The position numbers and the translations under genes were made by a program. Positions 9,546 to 18,744 of a stretch of DNA of 64,000 nucleotides are shown one piece after another; position 1 is the first letter of the stretch, and every line of letters begins with the position of its first letter. The notes below the pieces were generated by a model. That model worked only from the letters and a program-made list of their open reading frames with translations, did not search any database and was not told where the DNA came from. Location of the stretch: NCBI RefSeq assembly GCF_003324565.1, contig NZ_QOLA01000002.1, positions 620,001 to 684,000 on the forward strand, written 5' to 3'. This stretch comes from Streptomyces sp. SDr-06 (GTDB lineage Bacteria; Actinomycetota; Actinomycetes; Streptomycetales; Streptomycetaceae).

Positions 9546-9669
9546 CGATCGCAGGTTGCGTACGACTTAACCTCGTGTGGCGCTTCCGTTACCCGGTTCA
9601 CCGCCTTGGTTAACAGGTAGAAAAATCAACGGGATTGACGTTGACGGCTGCCGCTCTACGCGCGTCATC

Positions 9670-10098
9670 ATGGTGCACATGACAACCCCCCCACGCATCG
9701 CAGCCCTGGGCGGCGCCTTCGCCGTAGCCGTCGCCCTCTTCGCCGGCCCGGTCGCCGGGACCGCCTCGGCCGCCCCCCAGGCGCCCACCGCCGCCTCCGT
9801 CTCGCTGAAGTCCGTCGGCAACGTCTGCTACTCCGCGCTGCCCTCGCAGGCGCACGACACCATCACCCTCATCGACCAGGGCGGCCCGTTCCCCTACCCC
9901 CGGGACGGCATCGTCTTCGACAACCGCGAGCACGCGCTGCCCAGCCAGAGCAGCGGCTACTACCACGAGTACACCGTGATCACCCCTGGTGCGCCGACGC
10001 GCGGCACCCGCCGGATCATCACGGGCGAGCGGACGCACGAGGACTACTACACCGCCGACCACTACGCCACGTTCCGCCTGGTCAACTTCGGCTGCTGA
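9670..10098 (+). CDS. secreted guanyl-specific ribonuclease (RNase Sa family)
   Basis: This protein of about 142 residues has a signal peptide ending near TASA and a mature domain nearly superimposable on Streptomyces RNase Sa: SALPSQAHDTITLI, GPFPYPRDG, GYYHEYTVITPGA, TRGTRRIITGE and DYYTADHYATF. By analogy the catalytic residues are Glu100, Arg115 and His131, and two cysteines (Cys53 and the C-terminal Cys142) form the disulfide. It cleaves RNA after guanosine outside the cell. No clear ribosome site precedes ATG 9670 or the alternative ATG 9679, so the message may be leaderless. I see no barstar-like inhibitor gene next to it. Confidence 0.93.
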   Translation: MVHMTTPPRIAALGGAFAVAVALFAGPVAGTASAAPQAPTAASVSLKSVGNVCYSALPSQAHDTITLIDQGGPFPYPRDGIVFDNREHALPSQSSGYYHEYTVITPGAPTRGTRRIITGERTHEDYYTADHYATFRLVNFGC

Positions 10099-10112
10099 GC
10101 CGGCAGTCGGCA

Positions 10113-10165
10113 CCCGACGAGGCCCGCCCCACCCCTTTTTGGGGGGTGGGGCGGGCCTCGTCGGG
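10113..10165. terminator. strong bidirectional terminator
   Basis: A perfect 23-bp stem (10113-10135 with 10143-10165) closes a TTTTTGG loop. It lies 15 bases after the RNase stop and before the stop of the convergent GntR gene. This is the longest perfect hairpin stem I found in the window. Confidence 0.9.
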
Positions 10166-10179
10166 CGCGTCGCCGCAGG

Positions 10180-10932
10180 TCACTCCTCGCCGAGCTGCCG
10201 CCCGAGCGCGCCGGCCGCCGCCGAGTTGTGCACCGTGAACGCCACCGTCCCCGGCAGATAGCGGTCCTCGGACCACTCGACGGGCGACCCCGCCGGATCG
10301 GTGGAGCGGCGCCGCTCGCGCAGCAGCGCGTGCCCCGCCCGGCAGCCGAGCAGCTCCGCGTCGTCCGCGTCCGCGAGCACCACGTCGATGGTGTGCTGCG
10401 CGTCCGTGAACAGCACCCCGTGCAGCTCCAGTTGGTGCGAGTGCGACACCTCGTCCACCTCCATCGCGGCCACCAGCTCGCCGATCCGCTCCGGGTACGT
10501 CGAGCGCTCCACCATCACCGGGGCGCCCGACAGGGTACGCACCCGGCGCACCCGGAACACCCGCGCCCCGGCCGGGAGTTGGAGGTGCAGGGCCTCCTCG
10601 TCGGTCGCCGCGGCGGGCTCGACGGCCACGGTCCGCCCGCCCGGCTCCTCGCCGAGCGAGCGGGCCCAGCGCGCGAAGGAGCGCAGCTCCGCGAAGCTCT
10701 GCAACCGGGCCGCACCGCCGAGCACCACCCGGCGCGCCCCGCGCCGCGACGTCACCAGACCGTCCGCGCGCAGCGACGCCAACGCCTGGCGGACCGTGCC
10801 CCGGGACACGCCGTAGCGGCGGGCGAGTTCGTCCTCGGCGGGCAGCCGCGCGCCCGAACCGTACTCGCCCGCCGCTATCGCGGTCCGCAGATCCCCGGCC
10901 ACTACCCGGTAGAGCGGCGACTTGCTGGACAC
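10180..10932 (-). CDS. GntR-family (HutC/UTRA) transcriptional regulator
   Basis: This 250-residue regulator has an N-terminal winged helix typical of GntR (LPAEDELARRYGVSRGTVRQAL) and a C-terminal UTRA-type effector domain (VERSTYPER to the end). HutC-subfamily members sense small metabolites. The gene closes an operon of transporter and hydrolase genes, and two HutC-like operators precede the operon's first gene, so local autoregulation is likely. GTG at 10932 was chosen because AGGGGG precedes it; a TTG at 10947 overlaps the HAD stop but lacks a ribosome site. Confidence 0.87.
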   Translation of the reverse strand: MSSKSPLYRVVAGDLRTAIAAGEYGSGARLPAEDELARRYGVSRGTVRQALASLRADGLVTSRRGARRVVLGGAARLQSFAELRSFARWARSLGEEPGGRTVAVEPAAATDEEALHLQLPAGARVFRVRRVRTLSGAPVMVERSTYPERIGELVAAMEVDEVSHSHQLELHGVLFTDAQHTIDVVLADADDAELLGCRAGHALLRERRRSTDPAGSPVEWSEDRYLPGTVAFTVHNSAAAGALGRQLGEE

Positions 10933-10943
10933 CCCGGACCCCC

Positions 10944-11587
10944 TCAACTGCCGATCAGTGAGCGGAGCAAGGTGAGATCCGCCTCCTCCAGACTAGTCAG
11001 CACCGTGCGGCCCGCGGCGGGCGCTATCGGCTCCACCGACGGCACCGCGAGCACCGCGCAGCCCGCGGCCTCCGCCGAGGCGACGCCCGTCGCGGTGTCC
11101 TCGACCGCGACACAGCGCGCCGGGTCCGCGCCGAGCGCCGCGGCCGCCGCGAGATAGGGATCGGGGGCGGGCTTGGTGCGCACGGTGTCCTCCGCGCCGT
11201 ACACCGCGTCGAAGCGGTGGCCGTCGAGCGAGGTCGCCACCCGCCGCACGATCGCCCTCGGCGACGCCGACACCAGCGCCGTCAGCACCCCCGACTCCCG
11301 CAGGGTGCGCAGGAGTCGGAGCGCGCCGGGGCGGGGCTCGGCGCCGTCCGCGAGGCGCGCCGTGAAGTCCGCGCCCAGCTCGGCCGCCAGCTCCGCGCGC
11401 GAGGCACCCAGCGCGGTGTGCAGCAGCTCGGCGGTGTCCTCCACCGAGCGCCCGTACACCGAGCGGCGCTCCTCGCCCACCAGCGCGTGCCCGTGGCGGG
11501 CCGCGGCCTCCTCCACCACCTCGACCCACGCCTCCTCGGTGTCGACGAGGGTGCCGTCCATGTCGAACAGGACCGCCCGCAGCCCGC

Positions 11588-11591
<4 letters not shown>
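10944..11591 (-). CDS. HAD-family phosphatase/phosphomutase-like hydrolase
   Basis: This 215-residue HAD hydrolase has motif I FDMDGTLVDTEE, motif II SASPR, a lysine in TKPAPDPY and motif III VEDTATGV. The cap and motif spacing are those of the beta-phosphoglucomutase/sugar-phosphatase group. It does not have the PhnX phosphonatase start. It probably removes phosphate from the compound the transporter brings in. GTG at 11591 overlaps the ATPase stop by GTGA, and its own stop overlaps the start region of the regulator. Confidence 0.8.
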
Positions 11592-12636
<1,045 letters not shown>

Positions 12637-12637
<1 letters not shown>

Positions 12638-13479
12638 CAGACGGCTTCCTTCTTACGAGTCGTACGGGTGCCCCGGGTGCGGGCGAGGCCGGTCAGGACG
12701 AGCAGCAGCCCCCAGGTGAGCAGCAGGCTGAGCAGGGAGACCGCCACCGACAGCTGGGCGTTGTCGCCTGAGGCCTGCACGATCCACACCGCGAACGGCT
12801 GGAACCCGAGCAGCGAGGCCACGGTGAACTCGCCGAGCACCAGGGCGAGCGCCAGGAACGAGGCGTTCAGGAGCGCGGTGCGCAGGTTGGGCAGCACGAC
12901 CGCGAACAGCGCCCGCGGCCAGGACGCCCCCAGGTCGCGGGCGGCCTCCACCAGGGTGCGCACGTCGACGGCCCGCAGCCCCGCGTCCAGCGAGCGGTAG
13001 ACGAACGGCAGCGCCATCACGACGTACGCGAAGACCAGGACCAGCGGGAACGACGGGTCCTGGACCGCGACGAAGGTCTGGTACAGCGGGGTGGTGGCGA
13101 GATGGTCCGGGCCCCACTTGAGGACCGTGCCGAGCCCCGCGACGAGGGCCACCGGCGGCACCACCAGCGGCAGCGTGCACACCACTTCGAGCACCGCCCG
13201 CAGCCGCCCCGAGCCGGACAGCCGCACCGCGAGCGCGGCCGGCAGCGTCAGGACCAGACCGAGCGCGACCGTGCACAGCGCGAGCCCGACCGACCGGAGC
13301 AGCGCCGCGCCGAACCCGTCGGCCGTGAAGATCTGGGTGTACGAGGAGAGGGTGAGGCCCTGTCCGGGCACGTCCACCGTGAACACCAGCGACGCGAGCA
13401 GCGGCACCAGGAAGTAGCCGCCCGCGACCAGCAGGACCGCGCCGCGCCACGGGCGCAGGGGATGCGTCAGGCGAGCCAT
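12637..13479 (-). CDS. ABC transporter permease (second inner-membrane subunit)
   Basis: This 280-residue permease has about six hydrophobic segments and the cytoplasmic EAA loop (EAARDLGASWPRALFAVVLP), which docks to the ATPase. It is similar in type to PotC/PhnV permeases. The reading frame is open far upstream, but ATG 13479 follows GAAGGAG and lies just inside the end of the first permease gene with a 13-bp overlap. The two permeases probably form a heterodimer. Confidence 0.9.
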
Positions 13480-14360
13480 CGGGCGCTCCTTCGCTGAAGC
13501 GGCAGGTGCACGGCCATCACCAGGAGCGCGACGATCACCATGTCGAGACTGAGGGCGAGCGCCACGTTCTCCTGGCCGACCAGCACATTGCCCGACAGCG
13601 CGTCCGCGATCTGCATCGTGACCAGCGGCACCGAACTGCCCACCATCGAGGCGGCCGTGGCGTACGCGGCGAACGCGCTGCCGAACAGCAGGACGAAGCC
13701 GCCGAGCAGGGTGGGCAGCAGCACCGGGATGCCCACATGGCGCCAGTACTGCCAGGCGCCCGCCCCGTTGTTGAGGGCCGCCTCGCGCCACTGCGGACGC
13801 AGCCCGTCCAGGGCCGGGGCCACGGTGAGCACCATCAGCGGGATGAGGAAGTACAGATAGGTCAGCGCGAGGCCCCAGAAGCTGTAGAGGCTCCAGCCGT
13901 GCCCGGCCAGGCCCAGCCTGGTGGTGAGGACGCCCGCGTTGCCCAGAGTCGCCACGAAGGCGAAGGCGAGCGGGACGCCGCCGAAGTTGGCGAGCACCCC
14001 CGCAGCGGTGAGGACGGCCTCGCGCAGCGCCTTGCCGCGCGAGGTGACGACGGCCTGCGCGAGCAGCAGCCCGAGCACGGCGGCGAGGGCGGCGGTGGTG
14101 GCCGCGAGCTTCACGCTGCCGAGCAGCGCCGTCCAGTACGCGCCGTGCACGGACCGGCTCAGGTTGCCGAGGCCGTACGAGCCGCCGACGGACAGCGCGC
14201 CGTCCAGCATGGCCAGCGCGGGCAGCCCGAAGGCGAGCGCGACGAAGGCGAGCAGGGGTACCGCGGCGAGCCAGGCGCCGGGGCGCCCGCGACCCCGGCG
14301 CGGCTTCGGTCGCTCAACCGCCTGCACGGCGACCGGAGGTGAGGTGGTGGTGAGGGTCAT
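13467..14360 (-). CDS. ABC transporter permease (first inner-membrane subunit)
   Basis: This 297-residue PotB/PhnU-type permease begins with a basic tail and a membrane segment near residues 29-49 and has about five further hydrophobic segments. The EAA-like loop is REAALNNGAGAWQYWRHVGIP. It starts seven bases after the binding-protein stop. With the next permease it should make the membrane channel of the uptake system. Confidence 0.9.
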   Translation of the reverse strand: MTLTTTSPPVAVQAVERPKPRRGRGRPGAWLAAVPLLAFVALAFGLPALAMLDGALSVGGSYGLGNLSRSVHGAYWTALLGSVKLAATTAALAAVLGLLLAQAVVTSRGKALREAVLTAAGVLANFGGVPLAFAFVATLGNAGVLTTRLGLAGHGWSLYSFWGLALTYLYFLIPLMVLTVAPALDGLRPQWREAALNNGAGAWQYWRHVGIPVLLPTLLGGFVLLFGSAFAAYATAASMVGSSVPLVTMQIADALSGNVLVGQENVALALSLDMVIVALLVMAVHLPLQRRSARWLA

Positions 14361-14367
14361 GGAGTGA

Positions 14368-15534
14368 TCAGCCCGAGATCGCCTTGGCCCAGCCGCCCGC
14401 GAGAACCGTCTTCGCCTGGGTGTTCTGCGCCTCGGTGGGGAAGGTGGGGGTGCCGGAGACCTGCGGGAGCTTGGCGGCGGCGGCCTTGTCGAGCGTGCCG
14501 TCCTTGTCCATGGCGGGCATCAGCGCCGGGCGGGCGTACCCCTTGAGCCACAGGTTCTGGCCCTCGGTGGAGTACAGGTACTCCTGCCACAGGCGGGCGG
14601 CCGCCGGGTGCGGGGCGTCCTTGTTCACGGCCTGCGAGTAGTACTGCGCGTAGACGCCGTCGGAGGGGACGGCGACCTTCCAGTCCAGGCCCTTGGTCCT
14701 GAACTCGTCCGCGTAGCCCGCGTTCAGGTAGTCCCAGTCGATGGAGATCGGGGTCTCGCCCTTCTCGACCGTCGCCGGGGTCGACTCCACCGGGTTGTAG
14801 TTGCCCGCCTTCTTCAGCTTGGCGAAGAAGTCGAGGCCCGGCTGGATGTTGTCGAGCGAACCGCCGTTGGCGAGGGAGGCGGCGTAGACCCCGGCGAAGG
14901 CGGAACCGGACTTGGTGGGGTTGCCGTTGAGGGCGACCTGCCCCTTGTACTGCGGCTTGAGGAGATCGGCGAAGGTCGTCGGGCACTCCTTGACGCGCTT
15001 GGCGTCGCAGCCGATGGAGACGTAGCCGCCGTAGTCGTTGAACCAGCGGCCCTGCGCGTCCTTCTGCGCCGCGGGGATCTTGTCGAAGCCCTCCACCTTG
15101 TACGGGGCGGTCAGGCCCTGCGCGCCCGCGGACTGCGCGAACGAGGCGCCGAGGTCAAGCACGTCGGGGGCGCGGCCCTGGCCCTTGCGGGTCTTGACCG
15201 CGTTGATCTCGTCGGCGCTGGTGCCGTCCGGGTTCTCGACGGCGACCTTGATGCCGTACTTCTTGGTGAACCCGTCGATGAGCGCGCCGTAGTTCGCCCA
15301 GTCGCGCGGGATGGCGATCGCGTTGAGCGTGCCCTCCTTCTTCGCGGCGGCGATCAGCGCGTCCATACCGCCCGCGTCCTTCGCGGAGGTGGCGGCCGCG
15401 GGGCTCTTGCCGCCCTTGCCCGCGTCGGCGGCGCTGGTCGAGGCGTCGGACTTGGCGCCGCAGGCGGCGAGGGCGAACGCGGAGGCGGCCAGGGTCACGG
15501 CGAGGCCTGCGGTGCGTATACGGGGGGCGATCAC
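14368..15534 (-). CDS. ABC transporter substrate-binding lipoprotein
   Basis: This 388-residue extracellular binding protein has a lipoprotein signal (hydrophobic stretch, lipobox FALAAC, then a Ser/Ala linker). The mature part begins AKKEGTLNAIAIPRDWANYG and is of the iron/polyamine/2-aminoethylphosphonate (type II, PhnS-like) fold. The substrate is not certain; a phosphonate or phosphate ester fits the HAD hydrolase and HutC regulator. GTG 15534 was chosen because it starts the signal peptide and follows GGAG; the upstream frame has no meaning. It is the first gene of a six-gene operon. Confidence 0.87.
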   Translation of the reverse strand: MIAPRIRTAGLAVTLAASAFALAACGAKSDASTSAADAGKGGKSPAAATSAKDAGGMDALIAAAKKEGTLNAIAIPRDWANYGALIDGFTKKYGIKVAVENPDGTSADEINAVKTRKGQGRAPDVLDLGASFAQSAGAQGLTAPYKVEGFDKIPAAQKDAQGRWFNDYGGYVSIGCDAKRVKECPTTFADLLKPQYKGQVALNGNPTKSGSAFAGVYAASLANGGSLDNIQPGLDFFAKLKKAGNYNPVESTPATVEKGETPISIDWDYLNAGYADEFRTKGLDWKVAVPSDGVYAQYYSQAVNKDAPHPAAARLWQEYLYSTEGQNLWLKGYARPALMPAMDKDGTLDKAAAAKLPQVSGTPTFPTEAQNTQAKTVLAGGWAKAISG

Positions 15535-15544
15535 GGGAGCTCCA

Positions 15545-15575
15545 AGTTGTACGGACAACTGTTGTACAGACAACT
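15545..15575. promoter_or_regulatory. twin HutC/GntR-type operators
   Basis: Two inverted repeats lie end to end and share one base: AGTTGT-ACGG-ACAACT (15545-15560) and TGTTGT-ACAG-ACAACT (15560-15575). The half-sites with a four-base centre follow the GT-N-AC logic of HutC-group operators. They sit 11 bp upstream of the binding-protein start, where repression would block the whole operon. The HutC-type regulator at 10180-10932 is the natural candidate. Confidence 0.75.
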
Positions 15576-15733
15576 CCATTACGAAGGGGGTGGGTGTCCC
15601 GTCGGTGAACGCCGGGCGAAGCGCGCGATGCGGTTGGCGGGCGGATCCGGTCACTCGATTTCGGCCACGGGGGCATGGCAGGGCGCGGCCCGGCCCGGCC
15701 GGTGCGGTGGGCGGGGCTCGGGGCGGGGTGGGC

Positions 15734-16675
15734 TCAGGCGGCCGGGTCGTTCGGGCGGCGCTCGTTGCCGCCGCGCCGCAGCAGCCCGTACGCCCAGCGC
15801 TCGTTGAGGCCCGCGAGGAAGCCGATCGTGCCCCAGAAGAAGAACGCCTTGATCAGCGCCTCGTGGTCGGCGAGGGACAGCTGGCCCGCGCCGCACAGGC
15901 CGGCCGGGGTGGCGGGCGGCGCGAAGATGGTGAGGACGCCGCCGTTGATGAGCAGGAACAGCGAGGTCGCGAGGAACCAGCCCACCACCACCCGGTACCA
16001 GCCCTCCTGCCGCATGATCTGGGCGAGTTGGCGCGGATCGGCCGGTATGTTCTGCGCCCCGGCGCGGCCCGGCGCCCGGTGCATCAGCTGATAGGCGTTG
16101 CGCAGCCGGACGATCACGCTGAACACCGCGCCCAGCGCCCCGCCCGCGAAGCACACCAGGGCGTGCATCAGGCTCAGCTGCTCCGGACAGGCGAGCGAGC
16201 CGTGGAACAGGGCGGGCACCGCCTCGCCCACCGCGAACGCCAGGACCAGCACCACCGGGCTGAGCACCACGCCGAAGGCCAGACCGGTGTTGAGCCCGCG
16301 ACTGCTGGCCAGCGCCGCGTCCGCGTCCAGCCGCCGGGCCGCCGCGTCCGCCTCGTCCTTCAGCCGCTCGGCGGCCGCCGCCCTCGTCTCGGCGTGCTCC
16401 ACCGCCGCCATGCGCATCCCGCCCCGCACGGCGTGCTCCAGAGTCCGGCACACGTCCTCACGGGTACGCCGCTCGAAGGCCCGCTGCGCGGCGGCGTACA
16501 GCTGCTCGATGCGGTCGAGCTGCTGCGGTTGCCACCGCCACAGGCGCTGCAGGTCCGGCGCGTTCTCGGCGAGACCGAGCGCGTCGGACAGCGTCCTCGT
16601 CTCGGGCGCGGGCGCCCCGGTCAGCCACTCCCCGATCCGCCGCACCCGCCGCACCCTCTGCCCACCCACCGGCAC
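15734..16675 (-). CDS. four-segment membrane protein of unknown function
   Basis: I do not recognise the family. The protein has about 313 residues if GTG 16675 (after GAGGGG) is the start; ATG 16771 would place the first codons inside the tandem repeat. The N-terminal half is cytoplasmic-looking, charged and probably helical (EHAETRAAAAERLKDEADAA), and is followed by four hydrophobic segments near residues 140-160, 170-190, 230-250 and 270-290. The order of a coiled region followed by a four-helix membrane domain suggests a scaffold or sensor. It stands alone between an ABC operon and a repeat tract. Confidence 0.65.
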   Translation of the reverse strand: MPVGGQRVRRVRRIGEWLTGAPAPETRTLSDALGLAENAPDLQRLWRWQPQQLDRIEQLYAAAQRAFERRTREDVCRTLEHAVRGGMRMAAVEHAETRAAAAERLKDEADAAARRLDADAALASSRGLNTGLAFGVVLSPVVLVLAFAVGEAVPALFHGSLACPEQLSLMHALVCFAGGALGAVFSVIVRLRNAYQLMHRAPGRAGAQNIPADPRQLAQIMRQEGWYRVVVGWFLATSLFLLINGGVLTIFAPPATPAGLCGAGQLSLADHEALIKAFFFWGTIGFLAGLNERWAYGLLRRGGNERRPNDPAA

Positions 16676-16756
16676 CCCTGCCCCTCGCACCACAAACCCC
16701 GTCCGCCGAACCTTAGTTGGCCCCCACCCCACCCTCCGCTCCAGGGCCCCCAGCGA

Positions 16757-17039
16757 ACGACGGCCGCGCATTCAGGGACGCGGGGACCGGCACACCCAGC
16801 CGACGACGGCCGCACGTAGGGGCGCGAGGAACTGCGCGACGGGCCCACGACGACCCGCAGCCGAATGAACAGGGGCGCGGGGAACTGCGCGCCCAGCCGA
16901 CGACGGCCCGCAGCCGAACGAACAGGGGCGCGGGGAACTGCGCAAAACGGCGACGGCCCGCACTCGCAACAAAGGGGGCGCGGGGAAGGGCGCAGAACCA
17001 GAACTGCCCGCACCCAGAACACACACCCCCCGCGGAGCG
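16757..17039. repeat. about five tandem copies of a ~50-bp G+C-rich repeat
   Basis: Diverged units of about 45-53 bp follow one another. Each contains a version of CGACGGCCCGCAG followed by GGGGCGCGGGGAACTGCGC (clearest at about 16871-16893 and 16926-16945; weaker at 16814, 16763 and 16976). No gene is supported here. The same GGGGCGCGGGGAACTGCGCG core recurs in a different tandem array at 30115-30360, so this is a dispersed genomic repeat family rather than local slippage only. Confidence 0.8.
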
Positions 17040-17930
17040 CTACGTGTCGCAGGACAGCACCGCCCCGCACACCCCGCACCGCGCCCGCACCCGCCCCCGC
17101 ACGGCGACCCGGATCCGCTGGCAGCAGGTCGGGCAGGCGAAGCGGACGCGCAGTCCGTCCGGGCCGGCCTCGAAGGAGTAGGGAGACCCCTGCCCGGTCC
17201 AGGCGCCGTGCTCCTGGGCGTACCGGCGGTCCTTGGCGTAGCGCCGCCGCCCCGCCCAGCCCGCCGCGACCAGAGGGGGCTGCTGGGCGTCCCGGCGCGC
17301 CAGGGCCGCGCCCGCCGTGTACGCGGGATACGCCTGCGGGCTGGTGAACCAGGGCGAGGGGTCCTCGCCGAACAGCTCGGCCCGCTTGGCGAGGACGTAC
17401 CCGAACTCCTCCGGGGTCAGATAGCCGAGCTTCTGGCTGGAGAGCCGGTCCTCGCGGAAGGCGTCGAGCAGCAGCCAGCCCGCACCGAGGTAGGTGGTCG
17501 CGGTGTCGGTGAGGATCTCGTTGTCGCGGGTGCCGGGGAACGTCAGGTCCAGGCGGTGGAGCAGCACATGCGTGATCTCGTGCGCGAGCGCGGCCCCGAT
17601 GTCCCGGCGATGGGTCCGGAAGCGGTCGTTCAGCTCGATGAAGTACTCGGGCCCCGCGGCCAGTTCGACGCTCGCCGCGTGCCGCATCTCGCGGAAGCCG
17701 ACGATCATCCGGGCCTCGGGCAGCCGCAGGTGCTGGACGAGGGCGCGGGCCACCCGCTGGGCCCCCAGGTGCAGGTCGTCATGGTCGGCGAAGGCCACGT
17801 CGGCGGGGAGCACGGAGACCGCGTACCCCCGCAGGCCCTCGAAGGACAGCCGCCGGTGCAGCGCGGTGATGGCCGCGCGCACCGTGGCGAGGTGCGGATA
17901 CCCGTGCACGACGGGGCTCTCGGCGCCCAC
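17040..17930 (-). CDS. HExxH metallopeptidase-like protein with C-terminal zinc ribbon
   Basis: This protein of about 296 residues has no signal peptide. The zinc-binding helix is AALAHEITHVLLHR (His117 and His121), followed by NEILTDTATTYLG, which could supply the third ligand. The last 35 residues form a zinc-ribbon-like knuckle pair, CPTCCQRIRV and ARCGVCGAVLSC. I cannot name the family. The start is uncertain: GTG 17930 is used because a possible -10 (TACAGT) lies upstream; ATG 18017 would add 29 low-complexity residues. It is transcribed divergently from the two-component genes. Confidence 0.68.
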   Translation of the reverse strand: MGAESPVVHGYPHLATVRAAITALHRRLSFEGLRGYAVSVLPADVAFADHDDLHLGAQRVARALVQHLRLPEARMIVGFREMRHAASVELAAGPEYFIELNDRFRTHRRDIGAALAHEITHVLLHRLDLTFPGTRDNEILTDTATTYLGAGWLLLDAFREDRLSSQKLGYLTPEEFGYVLAKRAELFGEDPSPWFTSPQAYPAYTAGAALARRDAQQPPLVAAGWAGRRRYAKDRRYAQEHGAWTGQGSPYSFEAGPDGLRVRFACPTCCQRIRVAVRGRVRARCGVCGAVLSCDT

Positions 17931-18083
17931 CCTGCCACCCCCGTTCCCGACCGCGGAGAGGATTCCACTGTACGGGGGCGGGGTCCGACGGCCCCCGCCC
18001 CCGACGCACGGACGCACGGGCGCGCACTCCGGCCGGGCGGCGCGAATTTGCGGGTATCCGGCTGAACCTGCTCATATAGGGGC

Positions 18084-18737
18084 ATGTCGATCACAGTGGT
18101 CATCGCGGACGACCAGGAAATGGTCCGGACCGGGTTCCGCATGATCCTGGAGAGCAGGTCCGACATCGAGGTCCTCGCCGACGTCGTCGACGGGCACGCC
18201 GCCCTCGAAGCCGTCGAGCGGCTGCGCCCCGACGTGCTGCTCCTCGACATCCGGATGCCCGGCCTCGACGGGCTCGAAGTCACCCGCCGCCTGGCCGGCC
18301 GCGACCGCCCCCGCATCGTCATCTGCACCACCTTCGACCTCGACGAGTACGTCCACGCCGCGCTGCACGGCGGAGCCTCCGGCTTCCTCCTCAAGGACGC
18401 CAGCCCCGAGATGCTCGTCGAGGCGGTCCGCGCGGCCGCGGCCGGCGACTCCCTCGTCTCGCCCGCGATCACCGTGCGGCTCCTGAAGGAGCTCGCCGAG
18501 GCCCGCCCCGCCGGCGGCGCGCGGACCCCCTCGGAACCGCTCACCGAACGCGAACGCGACGTCGTGCGCTGTCTGGCCCGAGGCGCCACCAACGCCGAGA
18601 TCGCGGGCGAGCTGTATGTGTCGCTGTCCACCGTGAAGACCCACCTCGCCAACGTCCAGGGCAAACTCGGCGCCCGCAACCGGGTGGAGATCGCCGCCTG
18701 GGCCTGGGAGAGCGGACTCGCCACGAGCGCCGCGTGA
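18084..18737 (+). CDS. NarL/LuxR-type response regulator
   Basis: This 217-residue regulator has a receiver domain (acidic pocket ADDQ, phospho-acceptor Asp55 in LLLDIRMPG, conserved Lys in FLLKDA) and a C-terminal LuxR helix-turn-helix (LTERERDVVRCLARGATNAEIAGEL). It should be phosphorylated by the histidine kinase encoded eight bases downstream. Targets are unknown; the neighbouring AidA/PixA cluster is separated from it by a terminator. Confidence 0.93.
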   Translation: MSITVVIADDQEMVRTGFRMILESRSDIEVLADVVDGHAALEAVERLRPDVLLLDIRMPGLDGLEVTRRLAGRDRPRIVICTTFDLDEYVHAALHGGASGFLLKDASPEMLVEAVRAAAAGDSLVSPAITVRLLKELAEARPAGGARTPSEPLTERERDVVRCLARGATNAEIAGELYVSLSTVKTHLANVQGKLGARNRVEIAAWAWESGLATSAA

Positions 18738-18744
18738 GCCGCCC

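Noticed and set aside
16757..17039. Tandem repeats as a CRISPR array
   Set aside because: Units abut and diverge gradually, with no unique spacers between identical repeats, and no cas gene is present.
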